Numbered from the stretch's first letter, positions 1-12,442 are shown. The stretch is 64,000 nucleotides of DNA from Phaseolus vulgaris (GCF_000499845.2 NC_023749.2:6605030-6669029); one strand, 5' to 3'. Numbers and translations are program-made. Notes: generated from the letters alone by a model not told the origin.

Positions 1-1540
1 TGAAATAGGAGTTTGCGTCCGCACACTGCACTCCATGTGTCCTATCCTATCATTCTCACCTGCTCCTTCACTTTTTTCTAACTTCTTTTTCTTAAACTAT
101 TAATCAACTCAAACCTCGTTTTTTTAGCCTGGTTTATAAAAAGAGACAAACTTTCACATTTTCTTCACAACAATAAATTAATGGGGTTTTTTCTTTGTAA
201 AAACATTTCGGTCTTCTTAATTGTTTGTGCATTGCTTTCAACGTGGACTTTTTTGAGAATGATAGGATTAGAGAAATGATTGTAGTTTATTTGACGTGAT
301 GAAGAGTAACAAAAGGAAGGTGGAACCATAATGTGATACAAAGTTGTATTATTCTGAAAATAAGTCAAAATTGTTGTTGGTGATATAGATAAAGATTTTT
401 CTTAACATATAATTGAGTTAAAATTTCAACTTATTAGATAAATTTTATAAGGTTCAATTAACTTTAAAGAGATTTGTTAGATTTATCACACTTTCGTTAT
501 CGGATCACCCGTAAATATATAGTCTCACATGTGAGTTGGAAGATCTAGACATGAGAAAAATATATTAAAGATTGTACATCAACTAAAGATAAACACCTTC
601 ATAATATATAATATATATAAACTTCATACTAAGTTAGTTTTGTAAGACTAAATCCAAGTTAAAAAATATCCAAATTTCTTATTAACTCATAAATATATAT
701 ATTAAAGATAATAAATTATGTTGTTGGATTTTATCTGTAGTAAGATAAATAATTATTTTAATAGTCAATTAATTTTTTTAATTAATTTATAAAATAGTAA
801 AGTAAATATCTTAGATATAGGTCGGCATACAAATCCTTAAATTCGAAATATAATGAAATATAAATTAAGCATATGGATTATTATCATATTGTAATTGATA
901 AGAAGGATGAAAAAGTTTTGAATAATTTCAGTAGTTTCTGGTATTATTTAATTTGAAACGATGTTTAAACTCGGTGAAACTTATGACTATGCTGGTTTTT
1001 TTTTTTCTATAACAGGTCAAGCCTTGTAGTTATTACTCTTAATATTGTTATTTATGAGTAATTATTAAAATATTAATAAGGGGGTTTTCACTAATGCTTA
1101 AACAATAAGATCCTTTGAATGAGGGGGGTGTTTTGTCTTCTAAAAGTTTTCTTAAAATATAGCAAACAAGTCTAGTTGACACGAAAAACAATCTAAATTG
1201 AATAATATATATAGTTTAAAAAAAAATATTAATAATGAGAACTAATTGAAAAAGATTGATGATAAAAAATTTAGTTTAAGATTTGAATAGTTAAACTTGA
1301 TGTCGTTTATGATATAGTCTAATTTTTTAATGTAAAAAATACCAGTTTAATGATTTGTTGAAAAATTAAGTTTTAAGTTTTAGTATTATGGAATTTATTA
1401 TGATATTACAGAAAATTTAAATTGAACAACTCACGTGGATAGTATTATTGAGGAAAGTGGTATTGAAATTTCATAATGTTCTCATCGAAAATTAAACATT
1501 ATTGGAACGGGTGTTAAGATTTCTTATCACTTAGTTTATG
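1..1540. other. AT-rich intergenic sequence
   Basis: No convincing coding region. Short reading frames here have no recognisable motif and the composition is strongly AT-rich. Around 565-665 there is a decayed, reverse-oriented copy of the small legume-type repeat seen better preserved at 20667-20795 and 36441-36563 (compare ACATCAACTAAAGATAA with the reverse complement of the GTCGATGTGGGATCTCCAACA end). Nothing else can be assigned. Confidence 0.6.
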
Positions 1541-1562
1541 AGACAAAATGTATATTTAACGA

Positions 1563-1787
1563 TGTAGGAACTAATTGAAGGAAATAAAAGAAGACAAAAG
1601 ATTGTAGCAATTGATTGAACATAATTGCACAAAATTGCAATACTAATCTTATTCATTTTGATTTACTCAATTATATATATAATAAAATTACAATTACTGT
1701 AAGCTATAAAATAAGAATACTAACATGCCTCTAAACTAACCATTAATGCAATCAGAATTAATAATAATAAAATCTAAATAACCAACA
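1563..1787 (-). repeat. 3' LTR of the Copia element
   Basis: 225 bp, bounded by TG and CA in element orientation. It is nearly identical to 4351-4604 but lacks about 30 bp present in that copy near its outer end, so the LTRs have diverged by an indel as well as substitutions. Confidence 0.9.
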
Positions 1788-1807
1788 TCCTTCCTTAATT
1801 CTGATTT

Positions 1808-3354
1808 GGAACAACCCTTCCAAATTTGAGTTATGATATTGTTTTTCTCAATCGCCATCAATTCTTCATTCATATCTTTTTGCCATTTAGGGTGTTGAAT
1901 GGCATCGGCAAGTCTCACAGGTTCTTATTCTGCAAGAAAAGCAAAGTGAACCAAATCTCCATTGTCATCAACTTCATCATCAAGATTTACTTCGCAATCT
2001 TGAAGATGTACATGTTGTCGCTGCTGCCTTCTTGGTCGCTCCATCATAGTTGCAATAAGAGTTACTCCATCTTCCATATCATCGTTCAAAATATAAATAT
2101 ATCGTTTTTTCGAATCTATTTTAGCTGCTGCATTCCATTGCCATTTCTCATCTTCGGCAAATGTAACATCACGACTAACAATCACCTTCTTTGTCATTGG
2201 ATTGTACAGTTTGTATCCCCATGCTTATATCCAATGAAAATGGTCTTCACTGCCTTATCATCCCACTACTTTAATCTTGCTGCCTTGGGGACATGAGCAT
2301 AAGTAATTGACCCAAATACCTTCAAGTGTTGCACATTGGGTTTGAATCCACTCCATGCCTCAATCGGAGTTGTGTTAGGAACACTCCGAGTGGGTGATCT
2401 GTTTATCAAATATACCACACATGTTACGGCCTCAGCCCAAAAATAATTTGGCATACCTTTCGCTTTAAGCATGCTCCTCGCCATGTCCATGATTGTTCTA
2501 TTCTTTCTCTCAGCAACTCCGTTGTGTTGAGGTGTGTAGGGGCAAGTTATGTTATGTTGCAACCCAAGTTCTTCACAGTGCCTCTTGAATTCATTAGACT
2601 TGTACTCACCTCCTCCATCACTACGCACCATCTTAATTTGTCTGTCACTCTCTCTTTCAACAAATGCTTTAAATATTTTTTAAAGTAGTGGAATACTTCA
2701 TCCTTTGCTTTTCAATACATAAATCCAGGTTTTCCTTGAAAAATCATCAATAAAGGTTAAAAAATACTTATTACCTCCAACTGATGATATGTTCATCGGG
2801 CCACAAACATCTCTATGAACAAGTTCCAAAGGAAATTTTGCACGCCAAGGCTCTTTAACAAATGGTGTCCTGTTATTCTTTCAAAAAATGCAAGCCTCAC
2901 ACAATTGATCAGGGTGATGAATATGGGGTAAACCATTCACTAAATTTCTTTTGGAGAGATTTTCCAAACTCTGAAAATTTAAGTGCCCAAAGCGTAAATG
3001 TCATAGTCACGATTCATTATTCACTATTGCATTCAAGTATTTGAAATCACTCATTTGAATATCTACTGGAAACATGCAGTTTTTTTATAAAAAAGATTTA
3101 AGAATCAAACTACCTTTTTTATCAAAAATTGATAATTTATTTTCAACTATGTGCATCTCATAACCCTTTTCAGCCAGTTGTCCCATACTCAACAAATTAC
3201 TTTTCATATCAGGTACATAGAAAACATCATAGATGTACGTGTGATCACCATTCTTCAATGTGACAAGAATTCGCCCTTTTCCAGTTACCGGAACGAACCT
3301 GCCATCACCGAATTTCACTTTTGTGCGAAATGAGTCATCCAAATCTGCAAACAA
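1808..3354 (-). pseudogene. Copia pol fragment: protease tail, GAG-pre-integrase, integrase, start of RT
   Basis: Read on the - strand, 3354-3085 gives the post-protease segment (DGRFVPVTGKGRI, DVFYVPDMKSNLLSMGQL). Next come an HHCC zinc finger (GHLNFQSL ... CEAC) and an integrase core. All three catalytic acidic residues are visible: D in the HRDVCGPM block, D in SDGGGEY and E in GVAERKNRT. A C-terminal segment follows, with WAEAVTCVVYLINR and FGSITYAHVP. The segment 2197-1925 carries the integrase/RT linker, and 1918-1808 only the first residues of the RT domain. Stops at about 3085, a TGA in the zinc-finger region and frame changes near 2700 and 2265 disrupt it. It cannot encode a complete polyprotein. 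Confidence 0.88.
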
Positions 3355-4316
3355 CTATTTCTTACCACACATATGATTCGTGCAACCTGTATCCAAATAC
3401 TAAGTCTAATTGTTTGGGGTTTCATTCGATGTGGCTGCCATTAGTATTGTATGATCTTCTTCTTCTTGTACGTGATTACTGTCTTCTTGAGCACAATTGA
3501 CAACATGATTATCACCTTTTGATTTGCACTCATTTGCATAATGGCCACGTTTATGGCAATTATAACACTCAACATTTGATTTATTATAAATGCCTCCTCA
3601 TCCTCCGCGACCACGTTCCTCGCGCCAAGCGCCTCCATGATTATGGCCACCACGACCTTTGCTGAAATAGCTACCATGTTTATGATAGAAGCTACCAATT
3701 GAGGGTTGTGCTTGTAAAGCATGTTCAATTTTATTGTCATTCATTCGTTGTTCATGCGCTCGTAGAGAACCAGACAATAACCTTACTGTCATTTTTGAAA
3801 TGTCATTGGCCTCTTCAATTGCGGCAACAACATGTTCAAATCTGGGAGTTAAAGACTTCAAAATCTTTTCCACCTTTGCCTGCTCCGAATGTGTTTCACC
3901 ATTGGTCTTCATTTGATTTGTCAAGGCAATAACTTTATTTATATAGACATCAATAGTCTCTGTGGTTTCCATCTACAACCGTTCATATTGGCGTCTTAGG
4001 GTTTGAAGACGCACCCTCTTGATCTTATCATCACCTTTATAATTGGTTGACAAAATTGTCCAAGCCTCACTGGCAGTTGTTGCTCCTTCTATTTGCTCAA
4101 ACGTCTCGTCATTCATCCCTTGATGAATGAGATACAAAGCCTTATTTTCCTTCTTCTTCTGGTCACGATGTGCTACTCGTTGCGCCTCAGTTGCATTAGC
4201 AGCTAATGTAGACACTCCACTTTCAACGACATCTCATAACTCATGATAATCAAACAAAATTCTCATTTGCACACACCACCGATTGTAATTTGTTCCATCA
4301 AGGATAGAGACTGATA
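3355..4316 (-). pseudogene. Copia gag with CCHC knuckle and protease start
   Basis: The gag-like frame begins near 4316 (ILDGTNYNRWCVQMRI, typical of Copia gag N-termini) and no start ATG remains. It continues through the UBN2-type region (KENKALYLIHQGM, ATTASEAWTIL, VYINKVIALTNQM, EKILKSLTPRFEHVV) to a basic Gly/Arg-rich segment. A zinc knuckle follows, CYNCHKRGHYANEC, a perfect C-x2-C-x4-H-x4-C. The same frame runs into YLDTGCTNHMCG, the protease active-site motif. In-frame stops interrupt it: TGA after HEL, TAG at 3973-3975, TGA at 3598-3600, and further stops around the protease. Most are single-base changes from tryptophan or arginine codons, so decay is by point mutation. Confidence 0.88.
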
Positions 4317-4334
4317 ATTGGGTAGAGTTAGACT

Positions 4335-4350
4335 AACTCTTGATACCAGT
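4335..4350 (-). other. Copia primer-binding site
   Basis: Directly inside the right LTR, the - strand reads ACTGGTATCAAGAG. This matches the TGGTATCAGAGC consensus complementary to the 3' end of initiator methionine tRNA, with one displaced base. Confidence 0.7.
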
Positions 4351-4604
4351 TGTAGGAACTAATTGAAGGAAATAAGAGAAGACAAAAGATAGCAATTGAT
4401 TGAACGTAATTGCACAAAATTGCAATACTAATCTTATTCATTTTGATTTACTCAATCATATATATAATAAAATTACAATTACTGGAAGCTATAAAATAAG
4501 AATACTAACAAGCCTGTAAACTAACTATTAATGCAATATAACGGTAAAATAGTTTAAGGATAATAAAATCAGAATTAATAATAATAAAATCTGAATAACC
4601 AACA
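4351..4604 (-). repeat. 5' LTR of the Copia element
   Basis: 254 bp with TG/CA ends in element orientation. It has an extra segment of about 30 bp (around 4540-4566) absent from the other LTR. Confidence 0.9.
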
Positions 4605-4636
4605 AACAAAACTAAGACAAAATGTATATTTAACGA

Positions 4637-7600
4637 GGTTGAACACAACACTGAATGAGAATTCATCAGTGAATCAATATCTAATACTGAAGTCAATAAA
4701 TAAACATTCTCCAATTATAAAAAATATATAATATAGGTTTTTTTTTATCTTATATCTTAATCAACTATAAAACATGTTTTCTCGTTATATAAAATTATTG
4801 GAATTGAGTAATATTTTGTAGGTAAAAGTTAAATTATATATATATATAAAGATATTTTTTCAATAATACGTCTCGATTCTCAACTTGCAAAAAGGTTTTT
4901 CGACACTCGCTCAAGTTAGTTTTGAATATTTTAGTGATTAAGGATAATGAATGTTATTAAATGTTCCTGATTTGACCTGAGTTAATATATTTATACGTCT
5001 AGATTATAACAAATATCATGGTTACTCTCTGTGTTAATCTGACATTACGAACAAATGCTCTACAAAACCTATATTTAAAAATAATTTGTTTGTATGGTCT
5101 CGATCTTAATAATTAAGATACTACTCAACTCAACATCCTAAAACATCTTTTTATATTATCGACCTTAATAACAGTAAGACTACTTAACTAAATATCATAT
5201 AACATCTCAATGAAATATATATATTGTTATAAAGTACACCTTTTCCTCCAAACTCAATAAGCTTAGCTTTGAGAATTGATGAATTTAATCTACTAAGGTA
5301 AAAACCAAATGACTATTTTCAATCAAATTATTCTCATTCAAAGGTCAAAAACAATTCTTTTAAATTAAAACAAAAATCTTCATTAAACCCTCTGATATAT
5401 TTTTATCTTTATAAAATTTATATGAATATTTTCAAGAATATTTTTTACCAACTGAATAAAATGTATTCACTTCAAATAATTATAATCCGAATATGAAAAA
5501 GTGTATCATATACTGACCAAACGCTCCTAAATCACTGTTTGGTGGAATAAGAAACAATATTATATGTAAGATTGAAGTGTAGCTCATGAAAATTGCAACA
5601 TAAACAGTGTCTATGTTTGTATTTTGATAATTAATGTCCATGGTGGTGAATAGAACACGTAGTCTAGTGATGTCGCCTCGTCCAGGTACACTTTTCATCA
5701 TCATTATTTAATATGTTGAAATCTTATTTTATTTAAGGATACATCATTTGGTAAATTTTTATTTTTAATTAAAGAATTTTTCTTTTTAGTAAATAAAAAA
5801 CATAATTTATTTATTTACTTAATAAAAATGATTTCATTTTATAAAAATTATGAAATTATATATTTTAATACAATAAATGAATGTATCTTTACCAGTTAAT
5901 TATAATTTCGCTTAACTTTGAAACAGAGATTAATAATCCCGAGGCAAGCTTTGAAGAAATAAAAAAAATCAACGTCTATCTTGTCTAAAAATAAAATACA
6001 TTTCCATTTTTCGTAAAATGGTAATTTAAAAAAAAATTAAAGACTAACTGAAAAATACAATATACAAAAAGTAAGATTTAGTGATTAAAATCTTACATAT
6101 TGAACCATCTATGGCGGTGTTAACGTAGACAACTAACTTGTTTTAAAGTAGTCAAATAAGTTTTCTTCAATAAAAAAAAAATCATCTGAGTATAATAGGT
6201 ATTTAGGTTTGAATTATATTAATTTTGTTTGGACTTTATTAAAAGTGGTTAATACAATTAAACATGTGTTTAATTTTTAATGATTATAACGTGTGTTAAT
6301 TAAAAAAGTTACGTTAATAGTAAGGCTATTTTTTTTAATAAACACATATTCAATTACCTCAACTACTAAAGAAGTTCAGATAAAATTAATAAAACTAATT
6401 TTTTTGTATTTTTTTATTATACAAAAACAAAATATGTCAATATTTATATTATAAAATAATATTATTGAATTATATATATATATATATTATAAATATAATA
6501 GGTTGTAATGTTTTTTTAATAAGATTGATGTTAAACAACATATGTTATATGTTATTATATAAAAATAACATAAAAATAAAAAATGAAACTATATCAAATC
6601 CATTTAAAATAAAAAAACAAAAAACAAAGATAAAAAAAATAAAAAAAGCAGAAACTTCTAAACAACTACAGTTTAAATCAAATAAATAACGATTGATTTG
6701 CAATTATATATGAACGTAAGTATAAAATTATATGATATTATTGCATATTCCTATCATTATTTCTTTTTGGTTGATCTGTTTTGAAAGTTATTATGTAAAT
6801 GAATAATAAAATATTTAATTACTTATATATAAGTTTTTATTAAATATAAAAAACTGTCGCGTTTATATATTAAATATTAAATATAAAAAAAAAAACTTAA
6901 AAAATTAGTTAGCTAATTTATAAGTCTTTGATTAAAATTTGTCTTGATTGAAAAATGTTTGAGTATGAAATATCGAATGCCCAGACACAAAATTTCTTTA
7001 TATTTAGTACACGAAACTAATTTATATGTTTACTCGATTAAACTTACCCAAATTTTTGTTGATAAAGAAAACAAAACAAATATACAATAATATTTATAAA
7101 CTTCAATTCACCATAATATTTCTGATATAGGATCTTGTACAACATATTAATTTTAAAACTCAAGTTTTGTAAGATTCTTAATAAATATCCTAAATTGAAG
7201 ACTTGAATTTTAAAAGTAAAAAGTATTTAATTATAAACTAAAGTAATATCTTAAGTTGTAAAGAATGGAACTGCAAATAAAAATATATATAAAACAAGAC
7301 ATTATAATTGAAATCAAATAATTATGAAGTTTTATAATACTCTGACATTAAGATACTCTTCTAAGATACCCATGTGAAGTTTTATTTTAATTTAAATAGA
7401 TTAATTATGTTAGATAATTTTTTAAATGTCTTGTCAATCTTATTGAAGTAATAACCTACTATAAGCGTCACAATTTTATAATTTAGTATTTATATTTCAA
7501 TCTTTTAAAACTTACAAAAACAATTTAGTTATATAAATAAACATTATTAATAAAAAATAAACGTGTATAAATCTTATTGTTTTAGCATTGAATAGTGTAA

Positions 7601-10600
7601 GAAATAGGTGTAATGCAACTGATAGAGATTGAGTAAAATTCACGTTTTCAGTGTAGCTTTCCAACTATCTATACTTAATAGTTTCTCCCTTTCCGTCCAC
7701 ATTGACGGACTTATGGATAAGTTTCTCATATGTAACAGTCAAACACGCAAACATGACCTCGCATATTTCGTTATCATATTTTCTCACATTATTTTTTTAA
7801 TAATACGTTGAGGATTTTATATACACTCCATCTATACTATATAAATAAATATAAACTCTACTATAAGTTTTGATTCAAGATTTTACATTGATTTAATTTA
7901 TAAAATATAATTGAATATAAATTTTATCTTATAAATCAGTTTTTTAAAATTATATCATATTTAATTATATGAATTATATTTTTAAAATATATCTAAAAAT
8001 GTAAACATATTTTAATATATTGAAATTAATCTATTTTAAATATTATAAAAAAATTATTAAATAGTAATTAAATTTAAAAAAAAATAAATTATATATTATT
8101 TTAGAGATTAAATTTATTCATATTTAAAGTGATTTATATTATTAATAAAAATTTATAAAATAATTTTTAAATTAATATTTAAATAAATTATCAAGTTTTA
8201 GTTATTAGTGTTTTATATTTTAAATTAGTCTCTATTTATGTGGAATATAAAATAGTTAATAGTTAAAACATCGGTAGTTAATGTTATTTAATTAATTTAG
8301 AAAATACTTTATACATTTGTTTGCTACTTTAGATAGTAATAATTTTTTATTTTATAAAATATTTTTAATTTAATTAATATAATAACTAATTATTTTAGTT
8401 TTTAAAATTATTTTTTATTTAATAATTTTGTTATAGTAAATATGGATTAATAAGACTGAAATGTCTGTAAATAATAATTTATAAGATATATGAGTAATAT
8501 ATATACTTAAAAGACTAGTGATAATAAAAGAAGATATAAAGAAGAAAAAGAGTTATAAGAAGGGATGAAAATAAAATACAGTGAATAGTATATTAGGTGA
8601 AGCAGTGGATGAAGTACGTGTGATGACTTTGGATTGATTACAGTTGTTTTTTCAAGAATCAATTTTAAATTGTTAAAATGTAATTGAAATATTTGAAATT
8701 AATCTTGAATATAAATTCATTAAAATACATTTTTAAAGTATGGATGGAAAAGAACAAATTGTGTACGCTAAAATAATCAATATAATGTGAGTATTTTTAA
8801 CTAACATTCGCGAATAATTTACTAGTAGTGTGAGAAGTTTGTTAGTAATTTTTATTCATACATTTTTAAAGAATAAAAAACGAAAATAATAAAGTTATTA
8901 GTAGAAAAAATATTAAGAATTAAAAAAATTATTTAGAATATAATTTTAAAAACTTCTTAAGAGATAATTTTTGTTTAAATTTTACTTTGCAACTTATTAA
9001 AAAATTAATTTTAGACATACAAATATTTTATCATGCAATATTATTTATCTTATATTTTAATATTAAATAATTATTTTTGAATAATCTTATTCAAATTTTG
9101 AATATATATATATATATATCCACATATATATAAAATCATTTTTAGGTGTTTTTAAGGTTAGGGTCTAAATAATATTAATCTTAATCTAATATAAAAAATT
9201 ACTTACATGAGTTATGTCATAACATAATATCTACATTGCATCCCTATTGCTTATCCATAACTAGATGAGCTAAGTCTGGCCTTTGACTTAATTATCTTTC
9301 TAATGTTTATTGATTTAGTTATTTTCATATTAAAAACCAAAAAGTTAATTTCATTTCTCATATTTTAAAAAGGTAAATGTTGTTCCGATTTTAAAAAATA
9401 AATAATTTTAATCCATTTTTCAAGAAAATTCAATATGGTTCTAACTTAAAATAATTATGCTCCAACTTTTTTAAAAACATTAATAATACATATAATTCAA
9501 TTCTTTAAAATTTAATAATTTTTTTATATAAACTTAATTATTCTTGTATTCTATATAATAAAGATAAAAATAAATTTAATTTAAATATTTAAAAGTTCAA
9601 TATAATTATTTTTTATGTTTGATTGTCATTATTAAAATATATTTATTTCAATGATTTACATTAAATTATATGTGTTTGTTATCATATTAAAACATTTAAA
9701 AAAATAAGACTACCTCAATTATTTGTTTTTAAAGAATTAGAACCACATTAAATATTTAATTTTTAAATTAAACTTTAAAAGTTTTACAGCAGTGTTAAAT
9801 TTTTAAAATTTTAGGAGATGAAATTGATTTTTATCTTTAATATAAGAATAGAAGGAGTAATTAAACATTTTATAAGAATTCTAAATAATATATATTAGTG
9901 CTTACTATCACATTACTGTTGAAAAGTAATTATTAATATTGTAGAATATTTCGAATTAGAATTTTAAATAGTATTTTATTGATTATGGTTACAAATTATA
10001 TTATTTATCTTTGGAAAGTAATTATTAATATTATACAACTGGCGTAATAACCGTCTCCCTATGGAAGAAAGATTGGTTTTGTGGTGTATCAACTTTGAAT
10101 TTAAATATATAACTACATTGGATACTCACACATTAAAGTTTGAAATTTCCAATTGAATAAGATCACTACTCATAAGTAATACTTGTGTTCCACATTTGAC
10201 CACCTATTTAAAAAATTCAGTAATCTTTGTCAATATTTAATTTGTAATAATATTTTTTATTTTTTATGCCAATTATATAACTGTTTTTATAGTATCCTAA
10301 ATAAATATGTTAGGTTTAGAGTGCATTTAAATCAAAATAAAAAATAAATAAAAAATGCAAAATTGAAACTAAAATTTCAGATGCAAATGCAAATCTTTCA
10401 ATTTTTTGTCAGAAGAAAGTGCTGCTACTTTCTCACCTGGATTTGCTATCATTGCATGGGCCACCAAAATATCCAAAGTTTTTATATATCATATTAACAC
10501 TATTCATGGTCCAAAGACTTTTTATATAGACAATCTCAAAATGTCTAATTATAAATTTATATTAATTTAATTAAATATTAACAAGTTCCAAAGAAATATA

Positions 10601-10689
10601 TGTAAAAATATTTATTCCACTAGAAAAGATAAAATTTAGTTACTATATTTTTAAAATAATAAAAATATATAAAAAAATAACTTATAAAT
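4637..10689. other. Long AT-rich stretch without genes
   Basis: About 6 kb of very AT-rich DNA with many poly-A/T runs and short AT repeats (for example 6473-6488 and 9104-9119). No reading frame shows a domain or plausible codon use. No TIR or LTR pair could be bounded. It is probably ancient, decayed repeat DNA. Confidence 0.55.
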
Positions 10690-11030
10690 TATACTGGTAG
10701 GGTCTGCACGACCAAAATCATGACTCGACATCCGGTTTAAGTCAATCGATACCACAAAGACTAGTACACATAAACAGGATTAACGAGACTAATTAGTGAT
10801 CAAGCATTAGGTAATACATTCTTAAACATTACCCAAATCCCTAATCTGACTCAATAACAAAGGGTCCGTGACAATGATATAAATAAGCACAGATTCCATG
10901 AATCAGGTACGTCATTACACAATATGAATAACACCGAGTGTCAAATACTGAGTTCTCACTTGAGCGTCAGAGTGCTTTTTGCAGATACCATCCAAATTTA
11001 GAGATCGCGAGGACGAGAAGTAGAGGGGCG
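10690..11030 (+). mobile_element. LTR-retrotransposon remnant (LTR-like)
   Basis: Composition changes sharply to more GC here. The block contains ACTTGAGCGTCAGAGTGC followed by TTTTGCAGATACCATCC, close to a signature I associate with legume LTRs (ACTTGAGCGTCGGAGTG). A related ACTTGAGCGTC occurs at about 41713. Neither end shows a TSD, so this is a fragment. The family is uncertain. Confidence 0.4.
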
Positions 11031-11269
11031 AAAGGGGAACAAGGAATTCGTTTAGAGAGAAAGGAAGGAAATTTAGTTGTTATTTCTAGGACATATAATA
11101 TGAAAACAAATTTTAAACTAATTTGTAGAAAATAAATTATAACCGTACACACATGTTAATCACTATTTACTAACAATAAAGTGAACACAATTAATAGATA
11201 GTGTAGAATTTTTAAGTATGCCAACTAAGATTTATTTTGTAATAGTATTGTTTTTAGAGATTAAGACTA

Positions 11270-11278
11270 TCTTTAAGA
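11270..11278. repeat. 9-bp target-site duplication (left), Mutator-type element M1
   Basis: TCTTTAAGA here is repeated exactly at 12443-12451, immediately outside the terminal inverted repeats. Confidence 0.85.
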
Positions 11279-11359
11279 GGTTTTTTTGACCATGATGGGG
11301 TTACTTTTTTTTATTTTTACCAAAATGGGGTTCGTTTAAAAAAAATTACAAATTTAGGC

Positions 11360-11501
11360 AAGTCGTGCTAATTCGGTACGACTTCATATGCAGAAGTCGT
11401 CCCAATTAGGCACGACTTCTGCCATGTCATACTAAAGTCGTGCCAACTTGGCACGACTTCAACCTTGTCATATTGAAGTCGTGCCAACTTGGCACGACTT
11501 C
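11360..11501. repeat. Palindrome array (left arm of M1)
   Basis: Four imperfect-to-perfect 25-29-bp palindromes at about 11360-11384, 11392-11420, 11434-11460 and 11475-11501. The last is perfect: 13-base arms GAAGTCGTGCCAA around one central base. Spacers resemble TGCCATGTCATACT. Confidence 0.85.
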
Positions 11502-11925
11502 TGCCACGTCATAATTTTATTTTATTTTTAATTTTATTGTTTATATATTGGGTAGTAAGTTATGTAATGTTAAAAATTAATTTGATACATAATTTTCTAA
11601 GAGTGTTAGTTTTAAGGAACAAAAAATTGGATAATCGTGTATGGATCATGTTTGACGGTAATGTAATACAATAACTTGATTATTTGATTAATTAAAAAAT
11701 GAAGAAAATTGTTATTGAATTTGGAAATAAATACATAAATGAAAATTTATTGTATTTGGAAAATAAATAGAGAATTATTGTTGTGAATTTGCAAAATAAA
11801 TAGCTTGAGGAAGTAATGATTTTACAGAACATGTAATGATGAGAATAGATTAATTAGAACTAAACAAATTAGTAAGATTCATTACAATATATAAAATAAA
11901 ACTGTAAAGTTGAACTAGAAGTAAA

Positions 11926-12224
11926 TTATTTATGGGAAGACATGACACAATGTGGTCTTCGTATTTGTCGTCGAGGTCTTCGTGGAAGAGGATCATTAAC
12001 GACATGTTCATCATCGTTGTCATTGGCTTCATTATGAGATGCTGGTGAGGGCATTGTGGGTCGATAATGCATGGATGATGTTGGATTAGAAAGAGGGGTG
12101 AATGCCGAAGTTCCAAATATATTTGGTGGAGTGGAAAAAGTACCTGAAGGAGAAGGTAAAAAATTATACGTGTAAGGAATCTGATGGTGTGGAGAATGAA
12201 GTGACAGGGTAGAAGTCGTGCCAA
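11926..12224 (-). pseudogene. Short ORF resembling the C-terminal tail of a plant-mobile-domain protein
   Basis: Read on the - strand, one frame stays open for about 99 codons. It begins inside the palindrome array, passes through a Pro/Ser/Thr-rich stretch (FLPSPSGTFSTPPNIFGTSA) and an acidic stretch (NEANDNDDEHVV), and ends PRRPRRQIRRPHC...HK before TAA at 11928-11926. Acidic stretches followed by a basic R-x-x-R/P-C tail are typical of the C-termini of plant mobile domain (PMD, MAIN-like) proteins carried by some Mutator-type elements. No PMD core is present. I infer either a deletion derivative of a PMD-carrying element or a captured exon. A different, overlapping frame is also open over most of this span and looks like a shadow. 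Confidence 0.4.
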
Positions 12225-12358
12225 GTTGACACGACTTCAGTATGACAGGACAGAAGTCGTACCAAGTTGGCAGACTTCAGTATGACAGGACAGAAGTCGT
12301 GCCAAGTTGGCACGACTTTAGTATGACATGACAGAAGTCGTGCCTAATTGGCACAACT
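12211..12358. repeat. Palindrome array (right arm of M1)
   Basis: Four units at about 12211-12238, 12252-12278, 12292-12318 and 12332-12358, each of the GAAGTCGTGCCAA / TTGGCACGACTTC type, separated by AGTATGACAGGACA-like spacers. They are the inverted counterparts of the left array. The second unit has lost a few bases of one arm. Confidence 0.85.
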
Positions 12359-12442
12359 TGCCTAAATTTGTAATTTTTTTTAAACGGACCCCATTTTGAT
12401 AAAAACAAAAGAAAAATAACCTCATCATAGTAAAAAAAAACC

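Larger units (their letters stand above)
1563..4604 (-). mobile_element. Ty1/Copia LTR retrotransposon, internally deleted
   Basis: This 3.0-kb element reads on the - strand. Two LTRs (1563-1787 and 4351-4604) both run TGTTGG...CCTACA in element orientation. Inside the 5' LTR (right side) is an initiator-Met-tRNA primer site (TGGTATCAAGAG), then gag with a CCHC knuckle, a DTGC protease motif and an integrase. The sequence stops at the start of the reverse transcriptase domain (WQKDMNEELMAIEKNN) and runs almost directly into a purine tract (AAGGAAGGA) and the 3' LTR. RT and RNase H are therefore missing, roughly 2 kb by family standard. Domain order protease-integrase-(RT) identifies Copia rather than Gypsy. 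Several in-frame stops show it is dead. Immediate flanks AACGA and AACAA match at 4 of 5 bases; a 22-bp direct repeat lies further out (see findings). Confidence 0.93.
11279..12442. mobile_element. Non-autonomous Mutator-type element M1 with palindrome arrays
   Basis: 1164 bp. The long terminal inverted repeats begin GGTTTTTTT, continue through ATGATGGGGTTA- and AAAATGGGG-like blocks and a shared AATTACAAATTTAGGCAAG block, and are flanked by a perfect 9-bp TSD. A 9-bp TSD with long TIRs is the Mutator-like hallmark. Inside each TIR lies an array of four palindromes with arms GAAGTCGTGCCAA / TTGGCACGACTTC, separated by about 14 bp (left array 11360-11501, right array 12211-12358). No transposase is present. 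The middle holds a short ORF on the - strand (11926-12224). Sister copies lie at 19725-20277 and 28751-29638. Confidence 0.85.

Noticed and set aside
8000..10600. Possible matrix-attachment region or replication origin because of extreme AT content
   Set aside because: Composition alone is not evidence. Most of the window is similarly AT-rich.
11850..12224. 124-codon - strand frame starting MARLLPCHF
   Set aside because: Leu/His-rich shadow of the neighbouring frame that has the acidic and Arg-rich tail. Its start lies within the palindrome array.
11360..12358. Regularly spaced repeats that superficially resemble a CRISPR array
   Set aside because: Units are palindromes inside Mutator-type inverted repeats with 9-bp TSDs, spacers are themselves repeated, and the host is a plant nuclear genome.
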